Positions 34,480-43,531 of a stretch of 64,000 bases of DNA are shown piece by piece. Where the stretch lies: contig NZ_CP045732.1 of the NCBI RefSeq assembly GCF_016864235.1, positions 744,001 to 808,000 of the forward strand, in the 5' to 3' direction. The notes beneath the pieces are model-generated. The model searched no databases. It saw nothing but the letters and a program-made list of their open reading frames with translations, and had not been told where the DNA came from. How positions within the stretch are numbered: position 1 is the stretch's first letter; each line of letters begins with the position of its first letter. The translations under genes were made by a program, and so were the position numbers. Source of the stretch: Legionella sp. MW5194. GTDB lineage: Bacteria; Pseudomonadota; Gammaproteobacteria; Legionellales; Legionellaceae.

Positions 34480-36853
34480 GAGTGCGATTAATACCGGCGT
34501 TGTTGATTATATCCTCCTGCCGGAAAAAATTTACCCTTTTTTACTGGATTACATTGCCCATTTTAATGATAAAAGCATTGTGTTGGCTGACAGTGTGGCT
34601 AAGGAAATCCATCAGATTCTGGTGCTGTTGAATAACCAGACTGGTCATGATTTTTCCCTCTACAAACCCAATACCATTTTTCGCCGCATTCAAAAGCGCT
34701 TGAATATCTTACAGATTGATGACTTGTCGTTTTACATTAAGTACCTCTATCAGAATCCCGGTGAGTTGGAAATTCTTTTTAGGGAATTATTGATTAATGT
34801 CACCAATTTTTTTCGCGATGCCGAAGCATTTGAAGTGCTTAAAGAAATCATGATTAAAAAAATGAGGGATGACAAACCTAAAGATTATGGGCTACGGGTG
34901 TGGGTTCCTGGATGCTCCACCGGAGAGGAAGCTTATTCCATTGCTATTCTGTTACAGGAATGCATGGATAGTTTGAAGCAGCGCTTTAATGTGCAGATTT
35001 TTGGTACAGACATTGATGAGGATGCCATTGAAATCGCCCGCGCCGGGGTTTTTCCAGCCACCATTAGCTCCGAGGTTTCCAAGGAACGACTGATGCGCTT
35101 TTTCGTTAAAGAAGGCGAGTCTTACAAGATCAATATCGACATACGCAAGATGATTATTTTTGCGACACAAAACTTAATTAAAGATCCTCCATTCACCAAA
35201 CTGGATCTTTTAAGTTGTCGAAATTTATTAATTTATTTAACATCGCAACTGCAAAGAAGAATTCTGCCATTATTTCATTATAGTTTGAAGCCAAATGGAC
35301 TATTGTTTTTGGGGACGTCTGAGACCATTGGTGGCGCCGGGGATTTATTCACTATTTTAGACAGGCGATGGAAAATTTTTGAACGGAAAGGCGGTGTCAC
35401 ATCGTTTCAGGCAGTGATTGACCTGCCTTCGAGCACACCCCTATCTGAATGTTCAAGTATGAAAGCTACGGAAAAAATTATGTATGAAAATGAACCCAAT
35501 CTGAGATTGATTATTGAGCAATTGCTGCTTAAAAAGCACACCCCACCCTGCGTGGTTATCGATGACCAGGGAAGTATTGTTTATGTCTATGGCCGGACAA
35601 GCCGCTTTCTCGAATTCGCAGCCGGCGAAGCAAGGTTTCATTTTTTGGAGATGGTTCGTCCTGAGCTTAAAGCCAAAGTATCTCTGGCCATACGCAATGC
35701 GACGATGCAGCAAAAGGAAATTATTCTGAGTGGTCTGCAATTTAAAGAAGACGGGGAAATCAAACACATCAACCTGAAAGTCAGGCCTGTCTTTGAAGCG
35801 CAGGTGTTGCATAAAAAATTGCTGCTGATTGTGTTTGAAGAAATGGCTGTTTTTGGCCAAAGCCATGAGAAGGGACGGCGCTTGGAAACCAAGGATGAAC
35901 TGGAAAAAAAGATTACTCAACTGGATCAAGAATTGAAATACACCAAGGAAAGTCTGCAGACGACAATTGAAGAGTTGGAAACATCCAATGAGGAATTGAA
36001 ATCCAGCAATGAGGAACTGCAGAGTACGAATGAAGAACTGCAGAGTACGAATGAAGAAATTGAAACCTCAAAGGAGGAGTTGCAGTCGCTAAATGAAGAA
36101 TTGACAACGGTCAATGCCGAACTCGAAAGCCGCATTGAGCAATTATCAAGCGCCAATGACGACATTAAAAACCTGCTTGACAATACCGAAATCGCCACGG
36201 TCTTTTTAGACAAGGATCTGTGCATCAAGCGGTTTACTCCCAAAGCCACTGAAATTATTAATTTGATTTCATCGGACGTGGGAAGACCTATCAGCCACAT
36301 CGTTTCCAATCTTTATTATGATACCCTGATTGATGATGCACGGGAGGTGTTGCAGACCCTGGAACCCATCATCCGGGAGGTGATTGATAAAAGCGAACAC
36401 TGGTATGTTGTACGCATTATCCCCTACCGCACGGTGACCAATGTGATTGATGGGGTAGTCATTACGTTTCTAAATATTCATGCTCAAAAAAGAGCTGAAA
36501 ACAATTCCGTTGAATTGCAAAAAGAATTGCAAAAATACAATGAAATTAACAAAGTCCTGTTAAATAACCTGACACAGGCTGCGGTGCTGGTGAACTTTGA
36601 CGATAAAATCGTTTTTGCTAATAAGCGGTTTGAACAGTTAGTGGGTTTGGAACTGAAAGAGCTTCTTGGCCGTATTTTATATAAATTAAAACTGAATTGG
36701 GACGCAAATAAATTGCAACAGGTATTAAATGACGCACAGACGTCCATGGAGTCTGTCCACAGCAATACCGTGGACATGGCCAATAACGCCATGGCATTGA
36801 TGACTTACAAATACCCTGAAAACATGATGCTTATTTGTTTTTCTCAAACATGA
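34430..36853 (+). CDS. CheR methyltransferase-PAS half of the split CheB-CheR protein
   Basis: About 807 codons. It opens with the end of the CheB domain (SARYDGMPKSAINTGVVDYI), then CheR (about 60-300: YKPNTIFRRIQKRL, RVWVPGCSTGEEAYS SAM site, FGTDIDEDAIEIAR, LLSCRNLLIYL), a short PAS-like part (about 345-460), a coiled coil of ESN-rich heptads (about 480-570), and two PAS domains (about 575-690, 700-800). CheR methylates receptor glutamates. It needs the upstream half for a normal start, so as read it may not be translated. Followed 62 nt later by a histidine kinase that may use the same signal. Confidence 0.8.
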   Translation: MIIVQTAASARYDGMPKSAINTGVVDYILLPEKIYPFLLDYIAHFNDKSIVLADSVAKEIHQILVLLNNQTGHDFSLYKPNTIFRRIQKRLNILQIDDLSFYIKYLYQNPGELEILFRELLINVTNFFRDAEAFEVLKEIMIKKMRDDKPKDYGLRVWVPGCSTGEEAYSIAILLQECMDSLKQRFNVQIFGTDIDEDAIEIARAGVFPATISSEVSKERLMRFFVKEGESYKINIDIRKMIIFATQNLIKDPPFTKLDLLSCRNLLIYLTSQLQRRILPLFHYSLKPNGLLFLGTSETIGGAGDLFTILDRRWKIFERKGGVTSFQAVIDLPSSTPLSECSSMKATEKIMYENEPNLRLIIEQLLLKKHTPPCVVIDDQGSIVYVYGRTSRFLEFAAGEARFHFLEMVRPELKAKVSLAIRNATMQQKEIILSGLQFKEDGEIKHINLKVRPVFEAQVLHKKLLLIVFEEMAVFGQSHEKGRRLETKDELEKKITQLDQELKYTKESLQTTIEELETSNEELKSSNEELQSTNEELQSTNEEIETSKEELQSLNEELTTVNAELESRIEQLSSANDDIKNLLDNTEIATVFLDKDLCIKRFTPKATEIINLISSDVGRPISHIVSNLYYDTLIDDAREVLQTLEPIIREVIDKSEHWYVVRIIPYRTVTNVIDGVVITFLNIHAQKRAENNSVELQKELQKYNEINKVLLNNLTQAAVLVNFDDKIVFANKRFEQLVGLELKELLGRILYKLKLNWDANKLQQVLNDAQTSMESVHSNTVDMANNAMALMTYKYPENMMLICFSQT
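36011..36052 (+). repeat. Two 21-nt copies in the coiled coil
   Basis: Two nearly identical 21-nt units (21st-century core GAACTGCAGAGTACGAAT) repeat in frame and encode the heptad ELQSTNE twice, within a longer series of similar heptads. It is coding heptad amplification. Confidence 0.8.
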
Positions 36854-36915
36854 CGTTGATGTGCACAGTTTGACGACTGACTCAATGAATTACTCTAGAT
36901 GTTAGGAATGTTGTT

Positions 36916-38502
36916 ATGTCAGTTAATTCTTGCGAAGAAGAGAAGATTAAGGAACTGAATTTAAGACTGACTCTCTACGAAAATAGAATACAAAGGCAAT
37001 CTCAACAACTTCGCTTGTTGTCGTCTGAATTGCAGGAAGTGAAACGCTGGCATAAAGAAATTCAAACCTTTAATCCCTGCGGGTACGTTGTGTTTGATGC
37101 TTCCTTTGTGATTCATCATGTGAATGTGCAAACCGCGTTACTGATCGGCAGAAAGACGAGTTGCCTGGTAGGAAGGTCATTTCTGAATTTTTTAAGCCAG
37201 AGCTCAGCTGCTAAACTGGTGAAGTGTGTTGCTCTTTTTTTAGAGGAAAAATACAGTCACAAATACGAAATGGAATTGTTGTCAGCACGAGACAACATCA
37301 AGTATGTGCAGTTACAGTTTTTTCTTTGCCGTAAGCAGCTCATCCATTGTTATTTATTTGATTTAACTCAGGAAAAATTAGATGCATCAAAGCTCCTGGA
37401 GTTAGAAAAATCGTTTAATTCCCTCAATAATATTTTCCAGAACATCAGCAGCGCGATTGCCCTTCTCGATGAGGACCTTAATCTGCGAATGCTTAACCAG
37501 CCATTTGTGCTGGCGTTTTCGAGAATTTTTTCCTGTAAAGTGAAGGCAAATGATAATCTGCTAAGAATTTTAGCTGACTTTCCTGAACTAAAAAGCAAGA
37601 TCATGACAGCTTACAGCCAGGCAGTTCGTGGTCACAGGAACTTTATCCGCGTTGAGAATAAAATTCCTAAAGTGGATGCCTATTACTGCTATGAGTTGCA
37701 TTTTTTTCTTCCGGATAAGGTAATACGGAAAAATGAAATTATCCTTAAAATAAAAGACTTAAGCCAGACAAAACTAAAAGATTATCAAGATGGAAAACAA
37801 CGTGCTGAAATTGAACGCGTGAGCCGTTCCAACATCATGGGTGAGTTAACATCGGCCCTTGCCCATGAGATTAACCAGCCCTTGACAGCGATCAGGGCTT
37901 ATACGCGAAGTTGCTTAAAAAAGATCAGAGACAGTACAATTGAACATCCCCTTGAGTTCCCACTAAAGCAAATTGAGCGGCAGGCAGAGCATGCCGGAGA
38001 GGTCATTCATAAAATGAGAAATTTTAACGAAGGGACGCTCTATCTTGAACAAGCCAATATCAATTACCTAATCCGCAAAACCATCGGCTTCCTATATCAT
38101 GATTTAGCCAGGTTAAAATTTAATTTTAATTTTTTTACCAATATACCCAGCACCATGGTGGATCGGGTTAAAATCATGCAGGTGATTTTAAACCTTGGGC
38201 GTAACAGCATTGAAGCATTGAGCGGCGCGGCTGTGGAAAACCCTGAAATCAAGCTCTCTACGCAATTAAGCAATGATCACATCGTGGTGTATTTCCAGGA
38301 CAATGGCCCGGGTATTCCTGCCGAAATCCAGGATAAAATTCTTCATTCCTACTTCACCACCAAACCCCAAGGCACAGGACTTGGGCTGTCCATTTGCCGG
38401 ACTATTATCATGGCCCACGGCGGGGTTTTATCGGTACACAAAGTCGCACAGGGTGCGTGTTTTGTATTCACCTTGCCTGTGACGCAAATCATCAAAAAAT
38501 AG
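36916..38502 (+). CDS. Cytoplasmic PAS histidine kinase (NtrB/FixL-type)
   Basis: 528 residues with no membrane segment. N-terminal coiled coil, two PAS-like regions (about 55-160 and 175-285), then HisKA of the AHEINQPLTAI type (about 315), N box NLGRNSIEAL, G1 DNGPGIPAE and G2 GTGLGLSICRTI. The AHEINQPL form is typical of FixL-like kinases. It has no partner regulator in the window and follows the CheB/CheR genes on the same strand with a 62-nt gap, so they may form one sensory unit. Confidence 0.85.
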   Translation: MSVNSCEEEKIKELNLRLTLYENRIQRQSQQLRLLSSELQEVKRWHKEIQTFNPCGYVVFDASFVIHHVNVQTALLIGRKTSCLVGRSFLNFLSQSSAAKLVKCVALFLEEKYSHKYEMELLSARDNIKYVQLQFFLCRKQLIHCYLFDLTQEKLDASKLLELEKSFNSLNNIFQNISSAIALLDEDLNLRMLNQPFVLAFSRIFSCKVKANDNLLRILADFPELKSKIMTAYSQAVRGHRNFIRVENKIPKVDAYYCYELHFFLPDKVIRKNEIILKIKDLSQTKLKDYQDGKQRAEIERVSRSNIMGELTSALAHEINQPLTAIRAYTRSCLKKIRDSTIEHPLEFPLKQIERQAEHAGEVIHKMRNFNEGTLYLEQANINYLIRKTIGFLYHDLARLKFNFNFFTNIPSTMVDRVKIMQVILNLGRNSIEALSGAAVENPEIKLSTQLSNDHIVVYFQDNGPGIPAEIQDKILHSYFTTKPQGTGLGLSICRTIIMAHGGVLSVHKVAQGACFVFTLPVTQIIKK

Positions 38503-38561
38503 ATTCCAAATAAAGCGCTGATATGATTCAATATGGCAAATAAATCGCCATTCTTCTTGCT

Positions 38562-39662
38562 ATGAAATACAATCGGACGCTCAAAAATCGCGGTGCGATA
38601 AGCAATCCTGAAGGCCGTTTTGAAAAAACAGCATCTGAGCGGTTTGATGATGGTTGGGATCGTGAAGAGGAGAACTTGCCGCCGCTTGAAACCCTGTTGC
38701 TGCCTGAGACATCCAAAAGCATCATTACCCGTAATGATTCACCGGACCTGGGGTTTAATCAATCCATAAATCCCTATCGCGGCTGTGAACACGGCTGCAT
38801 TTACTGTTATGCCCGTCCCAGCCATGCGTACATGAACCTTTCGCCAGGAATCGATTTTGAAACCAAAATCTTCTATAAAAAAGACGCAGCGACAGTGCTT
38901 GGAAAAACCCTCAATGCACCGCGTTACCGCTGCGAAACCCTGGTTTTAGGCGCCAATACGGACCCTTATCAGCCGGCGGAATCAAAATTAAATATCACCC
39001 GCCGCATTCTTGAAGTGTTGCTTGAGCACCGTCATCCCGTAGCGATTATTACCAAAAATGCCATGATCGAACGCGATTTGGATCTTTTATCGGAAATGGC
39101 GCGATTTAATCTCGTGAAAGTCGCTGTCAGCGTTACTTCCTTATCCCCGCAATTAAAACACATCATGGAACCGCGTACGTCAGCCCCGGCGGGACGATTG
39201 CGTGCAATTCGCCAATTGACCGAGAACGGGATTCCTGTGCGAGCCATGGTGGCTCCAGTCATTCCCATGATCAATGACATGGAACTGGAACAGATCCTCA
39301 AAGCGGTAAAAGACGCGGGCGCCCGTTATGCCAGCTATGTGCTCGTGCGTCTTCCCTATGAAGTGAAAACCCTGTTTCGTGAATGGTTGTCGGAACACTT
39401 TCCCGACAGGGCAGAACACGTGATGAGTCTGATTAACCAGATGCGCGGCGGCAAAGATTACGATGCCACGTTTGGCAAACGCATGCGCGGGGAGGGGGAG
39501 TATGCCAATTTACTTGAAACCCGTTTTCGTCTGGCTTGCAAACGTTATCAGTTAAATGCGGAACCTGCCGCGGAATTGGCTCTGCATCACTTTAGAAAAC
39601 GGCCTGAAAAGGAAGACCCGCAACAATTGAGTTTATGGGATGAGCATTGGGAGAAGGAATAA
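38562..39662 (+). CDS. PA0069-family radical SAM protein
   Basis: 366 residues. INPYRGCEHGCIYCYARPSH carries the radical-SAM cluster CxxxCxxC near residue 78, and LVLGANTDPYQPAE, IITKNAMIERDLDLL and RAMVAPVIPMINDME follow in family order. Members resemble spore photoproduct lyase in the core, but their substrate is unknown. Cytoplasmic, 4Fe-4S dependent. No partner gene is evident. Confidence 0.88.
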   Translation: MKYNRTLKNRGAISNPEGRFEKTASERFDDGWDREEENLPPLETLLLPETSKSIITRNDSPDLGFNQSINPYRGCEHGCIYCYARPSHAYMNLSPGIDFETKIFYKKDAATVLGKTLNAPRYRCETLVLGANTDPYQPAESKLNITRRILEVLLEHRHPVAIITKNAMIERDLDLLSEMARFNLVKVAVSVTSLSPQLKHIMEPRTSAPAGRLRAIRQLTENGIPVRAMVAPVIPMINDMELEQILKAVKDAGARYASYVLVRLPYEVKTLFREWLSEHFPDRAEHVMSLINQMRGGKDYDATFGKRMRGEGEYANLLETRFRLACKRYQLNAEPAAELALHHFRKRPEKEDPQQLSLWDEHWEKE

Positions 39663-39722
39663 CATTCATTTTTATTCCGTAATTTCATAAGATAAGGAAT
39701 CAATCATGACAAGGAAAGGAAG

Positions 39723-40121
39723 ATGGCTCAGCAACCTAAACGCAGGAAGAAGAAAGGCAACACCGATTTTGCTACCTTTGCAGAAAAAGTATCCGTGGCA
39801 GTGGGTACCTCCTGGTGCTTTTTACTGGCGTTAAGCTTCGTGTTGCTCTGGGTGGTGACAGGCCCTCTGTTTCATTTTTCCGAAGGATGGCAATTAGTCA
39901 TCAATACCGGTACAACCATTGTGACTTTCCTGATGGTTTTTTTAATTCAGAACACCCAGAACCGCGAAACCAAAATAATCAATTTGAAGCTCGATGAGTT
40001 AATCAAATCCCATAAGGGAGCCAGCAATACCTCGATTGATCTGAATAAACTCAGTGATGAGGAATTAAAGTCACTCGAAAAACATTACCACACGTTGTGC
40101 AATAAACGAACCGGGCAATGA
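39723..40121 (+). CDS. Low-affinity iron permease family-like membrane protein
   Basis: 132 residues: a basic N-terminus (PKRRKKKGNTDFATFAEKVS), two membrane segments (about 28-50 and 60-80, with LWVVTGPLFHFSEGWQLVINTGTTIVTFLMVFLIQNTQNR split around the turn) and a cytoplasmic helical tail (LDELIKSHKGASNTS). This two-segment layout matches bacterial proteins annotated as low-affinity iron permeases; iron transport itself is unproven for them. AGGAAGG precedes the ATG. Confidence 0.8.
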   Translation: MAQQPKRRKKKGNTDFATFAEKVSVAVGTSWCFLLALSFVLLWVVTGPLFHFSEGWQLVINTGTTIVTFLMVFLIQNTQNRETKIINLKLDELIKSHKGASNTSIDLNKLSDEELKSLEKHYHTLCNKRTGQ

Positions 40122-40125
40122 TGGC

Positions 40126-40150
40126 AAAAGCCTGATGTATCAGGCTTTTT
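40126..40150. terminator. Strong intrinsic terminator between convergent genes
   Basis: A 10-bp stem (AAAAGCCTGA / TCAGGCTTTT) with loop TGTA and a T run of five on the plus strand, with A residues on the other side giving T's on the minus strand too. It fits a bidirectional rho-independent terminator for the genes ending at 40121 and 40165. Confidence 0.8.
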
Positions 40151-40164
40151 GCATTGGAGAGACT

Positions 40165-41031
40165 TTATTGCTTCAGTCCTGGGACGGGCAGGTTGGTTGT
40201 GGCAATGTTGGCATGTTTTGACGGTTTATGCGAAAAGAAAAGGCTGGAAGAAATAGTCTCGACTGTGTCGTCGTCATCCACATGCGTCGGGGGTGACAGG
40301 GTTTTAACCTGAGGATAGATGGCGGAGGATACCGGTTGCACAAAATCAGGCAGCCCCTTGGAAAACAAGTCGAGTCGCTCAAGATTCATGTCCATGATGG
40401 CGGCTAAACGGAGAGGGTTTGGCAGGGTAGTGATCGAACCATTGCTTTTCAGCGGTATTTTCAGTTCATACATTTGACCATCATACAGGCGGAGAAATAA
40501 TTGAATTTTAGCAGGAATAAAATGGGGATGTTTGGTAAATATTTTTTCAATTTCATCGATGTCTTCGCGACTCCCGGTCCATAATTCAAAGACAATCCCC
40601 TCATCCGGATTATCCTGTGCTGCTTTGTAGAGTTGTGCAAAAAGCAGGGGGATGATGGAATGCCCTGCTTTTCCGTCGGCGGGATGCGGGATACTCCTGT
40701 TGTCAATCAGGCTTTTGATGGTGCGATGAAACGATTCTCCAGACGGACGTTCCTTGAGGATATCCTCCATTAACAAAGGGTCTGGCTTAGCCTTTAAGGC
40801 CTTGCTGATTGCCAGCGCTGCGGGGCAATGGCTGGGGTTAAAATCACCTTGGGTCGAGCCAATGAAGACGTTCGTTTGCGTAAAAGCCTTGCCTTCCTTT
40901 TTTAATTGTTTAAGAAGCACGTCATTGGCGGATTGAACCGCTTTGCCGATGCCTTGTTTGGAAACACGCTCTAAAAACCTCGCATTAAATAAACAGCCAT
41001 TAAAAGCGAAAGATAAATACCGTATCGTCAT
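40165..41031 (-). CDS. Legionella HAD-like effector-family candidate with changed catalytic acids
   Basis: 288 residues, no signal peptide. The start (RYLSFAFNGCLFNARFL) recalls HAD-type Legionella proteins that open with SxDFDGCLFN; here both catalytic Asp of the DxD are replaced (A and N). FIGSTQGDFNPSHCPAALAI and LMEDILKERPSGESFHRTI also fit my recollection of that family, including a following PxGESF. If so, the usual phosphate chemistry should be lost. The C-terminus is polar with SSSLFFSHK. Assignment is from pattern memory only, so moderate. Confidence 0.45.
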   Translation of the reverse strand: MTIRYLSFAFNGCLFNARFLERVSKQGIGKAVQSANDVLLKQLKKEGKAFTQTNVFIGSTQGDFNPSHCPAALAISKALKAKPDPLLMEDILKERPSGESFHRTIKSLIDNRSIPHPADGKAGHSIIPLLFAQLYKAAQDNPDEGIVFELWTGSREDIDEIEKIFTKHPHFIPAKIQLFLRLYDGQMYELKIPLKSNGSITTLPNPLRLAAIMDMNLERLDLFSKGLPDFVQPVSSAIYPQVKTLSPPTHVDDDDTVETISSSLFFSHKPSKHANIATTNLPVPGLKQ

Positions 41032-42124
41032 TTTTGCACCTTAAAAGTTAACATCAAATTAGACTGGATTTTGATCGTGAGAATAGGGCGGGCGCAGTCA
41101 CATTGATTTGCAATGACTGGCATTAAAGTCTTAAAAACCGGATAACTTAAAATCTCTCAATACAATCCAGCGTGATAAGAAATTTTTAATCAGTTACCCG
41201 CCCTCCGTTCGTTGACGCCCTTAAGGGATTTGTTAACGACTCGTTAATTGTTGTGGAATAGATTACCTGATTTAGATTAAGAAATTATTAATTTGTAAAA
41301 AAAATGTTAATTTCAACGGCGAGCATGACGCGCTTCGATAAGTTACCGTCGAGGTGTTCTCTACCCTTGTTAATTTGAAGCGCTAAGAAACCGTGTACCC
41401 TTAAATCATACCGTCCGATCGCCCTATTCAATTGGCTCCCCAAACCCTGTTTTCAGGATGGATTGGATTAAGTCAAACGTAATTTAATACTGGTCTTTGC
41501 GGCATAGGTACAAAGTGGCATCGTCTTCACTCTCAAAAGAGCCCTTCGCTGCAATTTGCTTGTCTCAGTAGCAGCTGTAAAATCAAATTTTTTCATAGTG
41601 TATTCTCTTAAGGGTATTTATCTTGGGATTTCTGCCCGTGGTCAGGATGATGGATGTGCTAACCAGAGAAAGGATAGAGGAGTATAAATTAAGCGATAAG
41701 GCGCGCCAAGGCATTGATTGGAAAACAGAATTTTATTCCTGGAGTTGTCCAGATGTTAAACCGCGCAGTGATACCCCACCGGAGTTTCGGCCAATTTCCT
41801 GCTGGCGCGAACCGATATGTCATGACAGCGTGATAAGGCGTTTAGGCCGGCGTTGAACAAATCTCTCGTTTGTTTGCTTGGATTAACGCCATATAGAATA
41901 TAATCATATAAGACAATAATAAGGTAACCAGGGCAAGAGGCCGTGGTTGGAAAATACAACGGCTCCCTCAAGCCACTCACGATCCTGTCAAATCACCTTT
42001 AAATCAGGGTCAGGTTATGAAAAAATTAGTTTTCCCGGGGTAATAAGAAATGGTCTTTAACTCAGCGGCCGAGACAGGGGCACTGGGCTTCTGACAGCAG
42101 GGCACTCAACGCAAGGACGAGTCA
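41032..42124. other. Roughly 1.1-kb stretch without a convincing gene
   Basis: Between the HAD-like gene and the MaoC-PTA operon nothing reads as a solid gene. A plus-strand frame at 41623-41856 (77 codons, TTG start, no ribosome site, odd composition) is not credible. On the minus strand an ATG at 41596 with AAGAGA upstream starts a 42-codon frame ending at about 41468; in its second half another frame gives a more protein-like string (AAKGSFESEDDATLYLC), suggesting a frameshifted remnant. Near 41240 lies a short inverted repeat (TTAACGA-CTCGTTAA). An ATG-started eight-codon frame lies near 42017. The rest looks like AT-rich spacer and promoter DNA. Confidence 0.55.
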
Positions 42125-43531
42125 ATGGACAAGGAATTTCTGGAAAACATCACCTTTGAGGAGCTCATGCCTGGCCAGCAGGCCAGTTTGAGCAAAACGC
42201 TGAGTCCGAATGACATCGCCCTGTTTGCGGTGATGTCCGGAGATGTCAACCCGGCTCATCTCGATGCTGATTTTGCCAAAAGCGACATGTTTCGCGGCAT
42301 CGTCGGCCACGGCATGTGGTCTGGTTCGCTCATTTCCGCGTTGCTTGGCACGGTCTTGCCGGGGCCGGGGACCATTTACCTTGAGCAGGATATCCAGTTT
42401 CGAAAGCCAGTCCGCTTAGGCGACACCGTCACCATTACCCTTACAGTACGTGATAAATTCCCCGCGAAATCCATTGTGACGCTGGATTGCCGAGGGGTAA
42501 ATCAACGCGGGGAAACGGTGATTGAAGGATTGGCCACCGTGCTTGCACCGACGAAAAAAATCCGCGTGGCCAAAGCGGATTTGCCGCATGTTGAAATTCA
42601 TAACCATGACCGCTTTCAGGCCATTATCCAGTCCTGTCAGACGATGAAGGCTATCCGCACAGCGGTGGTTCACCCTGTCAAGGACACGGTGCTTGCGGCG
42701 GTAGCGGATGCCGTGAAAGCCGCCCTGATTACCCCGGTGCTCATCGGACCCAGGGTTAAAATTCAGGAGGCCGCCAGACTGGCGGGTATTGATATCAGTC
42801 AATGGGAGTTGATTGACACACCGCACAGTGACGCTGCCGCGGGCAGAGCGGTGGAACTGGCGGCGGCGGGAAATGCCGATGCCATCATGAAAGGGTCGTT
42901 GAGTACGCACGAGTTATTAACCGCCGTTGTCCCGGCCAGCGCCAACCTGCGAACCAAATACCGCATCAGTCATGCCTATGTCATGGATGTTCCCTCCTAC
43001 CATAAACCGCTCATTATCACCGATGCGGCGATCAATATCGCACCCACTGCGCTCGAGAAGGCGGACATCTGTCAAAATGCAATTCGTCTTTGGCGGGTTT
43101 TATTTGGCGAGGCGGAAAAGCCCAAAGTGGCCATTTTAGCCGCCATCGAATCGGTTAATCCGATTATGCAGGCGACCGTGGATGCGGCCATCCTGTGCAA
43201 AATGGCGGATCGCGGCCAAATCATGGATGGCATTCTCGATGGGCCGCTGGCCTTTGATAATGCCATCAACAGGCAAGCCGCCGAAGAAAAGGGCATCGTT
43301 TCGCTGGTGGCGGGGGATGCGGATATTCTGCTTGCTCCCGACATTGACTCGGGAAACATTCTGGCCAAACAGTTGACCTTTTTAGGCAATGCCGATGCGG
43401 GCGGTATTGTTTTGGGGGCGCGTGTTCCCATTATTTTAACCAGCCGTGCCGACTCCCTGCGCACCCGGCTTTTATCCTGCGCGTTGGCGGTTAAAATGGC
43501 CGCTGCTCGCAAAGCGGGGAAAATTAAATGA
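42125..43531 (+). CDS. Bifunctional MaoC-type enoyl-CoA hydratase / phosphate acyltransferase
   Basis: 468 residues: a MaoC-like hydratase (about 5-145) with the DVNPAHLDADFAKSDMFRGIVGHGM active-site region, then a phosphotransacetylase/phosphotransbutyrylase domain (about 160-460) including MKGSLSTHELL and GGIVLGARVPIILTSRADS. Fusions of this kind swap acyl-CoA and acyl-phosphate next to an acyl-CoA hydratase. AAGGACGAG precedes the ATG. It overlaps the acetate kinase gene by 4 nt, so the three genes at 42125-45407 are coupled. Confidence 0.88.
   Translation: MDKEFLENITFEELMPGQQASLSKTLSPNDIALFAVMSGDVNPAHLDADFAKSDMFRGIVGHGMWSGSLISALLGTVLPGPGTIYLEQDIQFRKPVRLGDTVTITLTVRDKFPAKSIVTLDCRGVNQRGETVIEGLATVLAPTKKIRVAKADLPHVEIHNHDRFQAIIQSCQTMKAIRTAVVHPVKDTVLAAVADAVKAALITPVLIGPRVKIQEAARLAGIDISQWELIDTPHSDAAAGRAVELAAAGNADAIMKGSLSTHELLTAVVPASANLRTKYRISHAYVMDVPSYHKPLIITDAAINIAPTALEKADICQNAIRLWRVLFGEAEKPKVAILAAIESVNPIMQATVDAAILCKMADRGQIMDGILDGPLAFDNAINRQAAEEKGIVSLVAGDADILLAPDIDSGNILAKQLTFLGNADAGGIVLGARVPIILTSRADSLRTRLLSCALAVKMAAARKAGKIK

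Noticed and set aside
36011-36052. Tandem 21-nt repeat as a possible CRISPR or other repeat array
   Set aside because: Only two units, in frame, encoding coiled-coil heptads.
32873-36853. CheB and CheB-CheR genes as a flagellar chemotaxis operon
   Set aside because: No receptor, CheA, CheW or flagellar gene is present nearby and the CheB gene has no receiver.
41623-41856. 77-codon plus-strand frame
   Set aside because: TTG start, no ribosome site, composition unlike the other genes, no motif.
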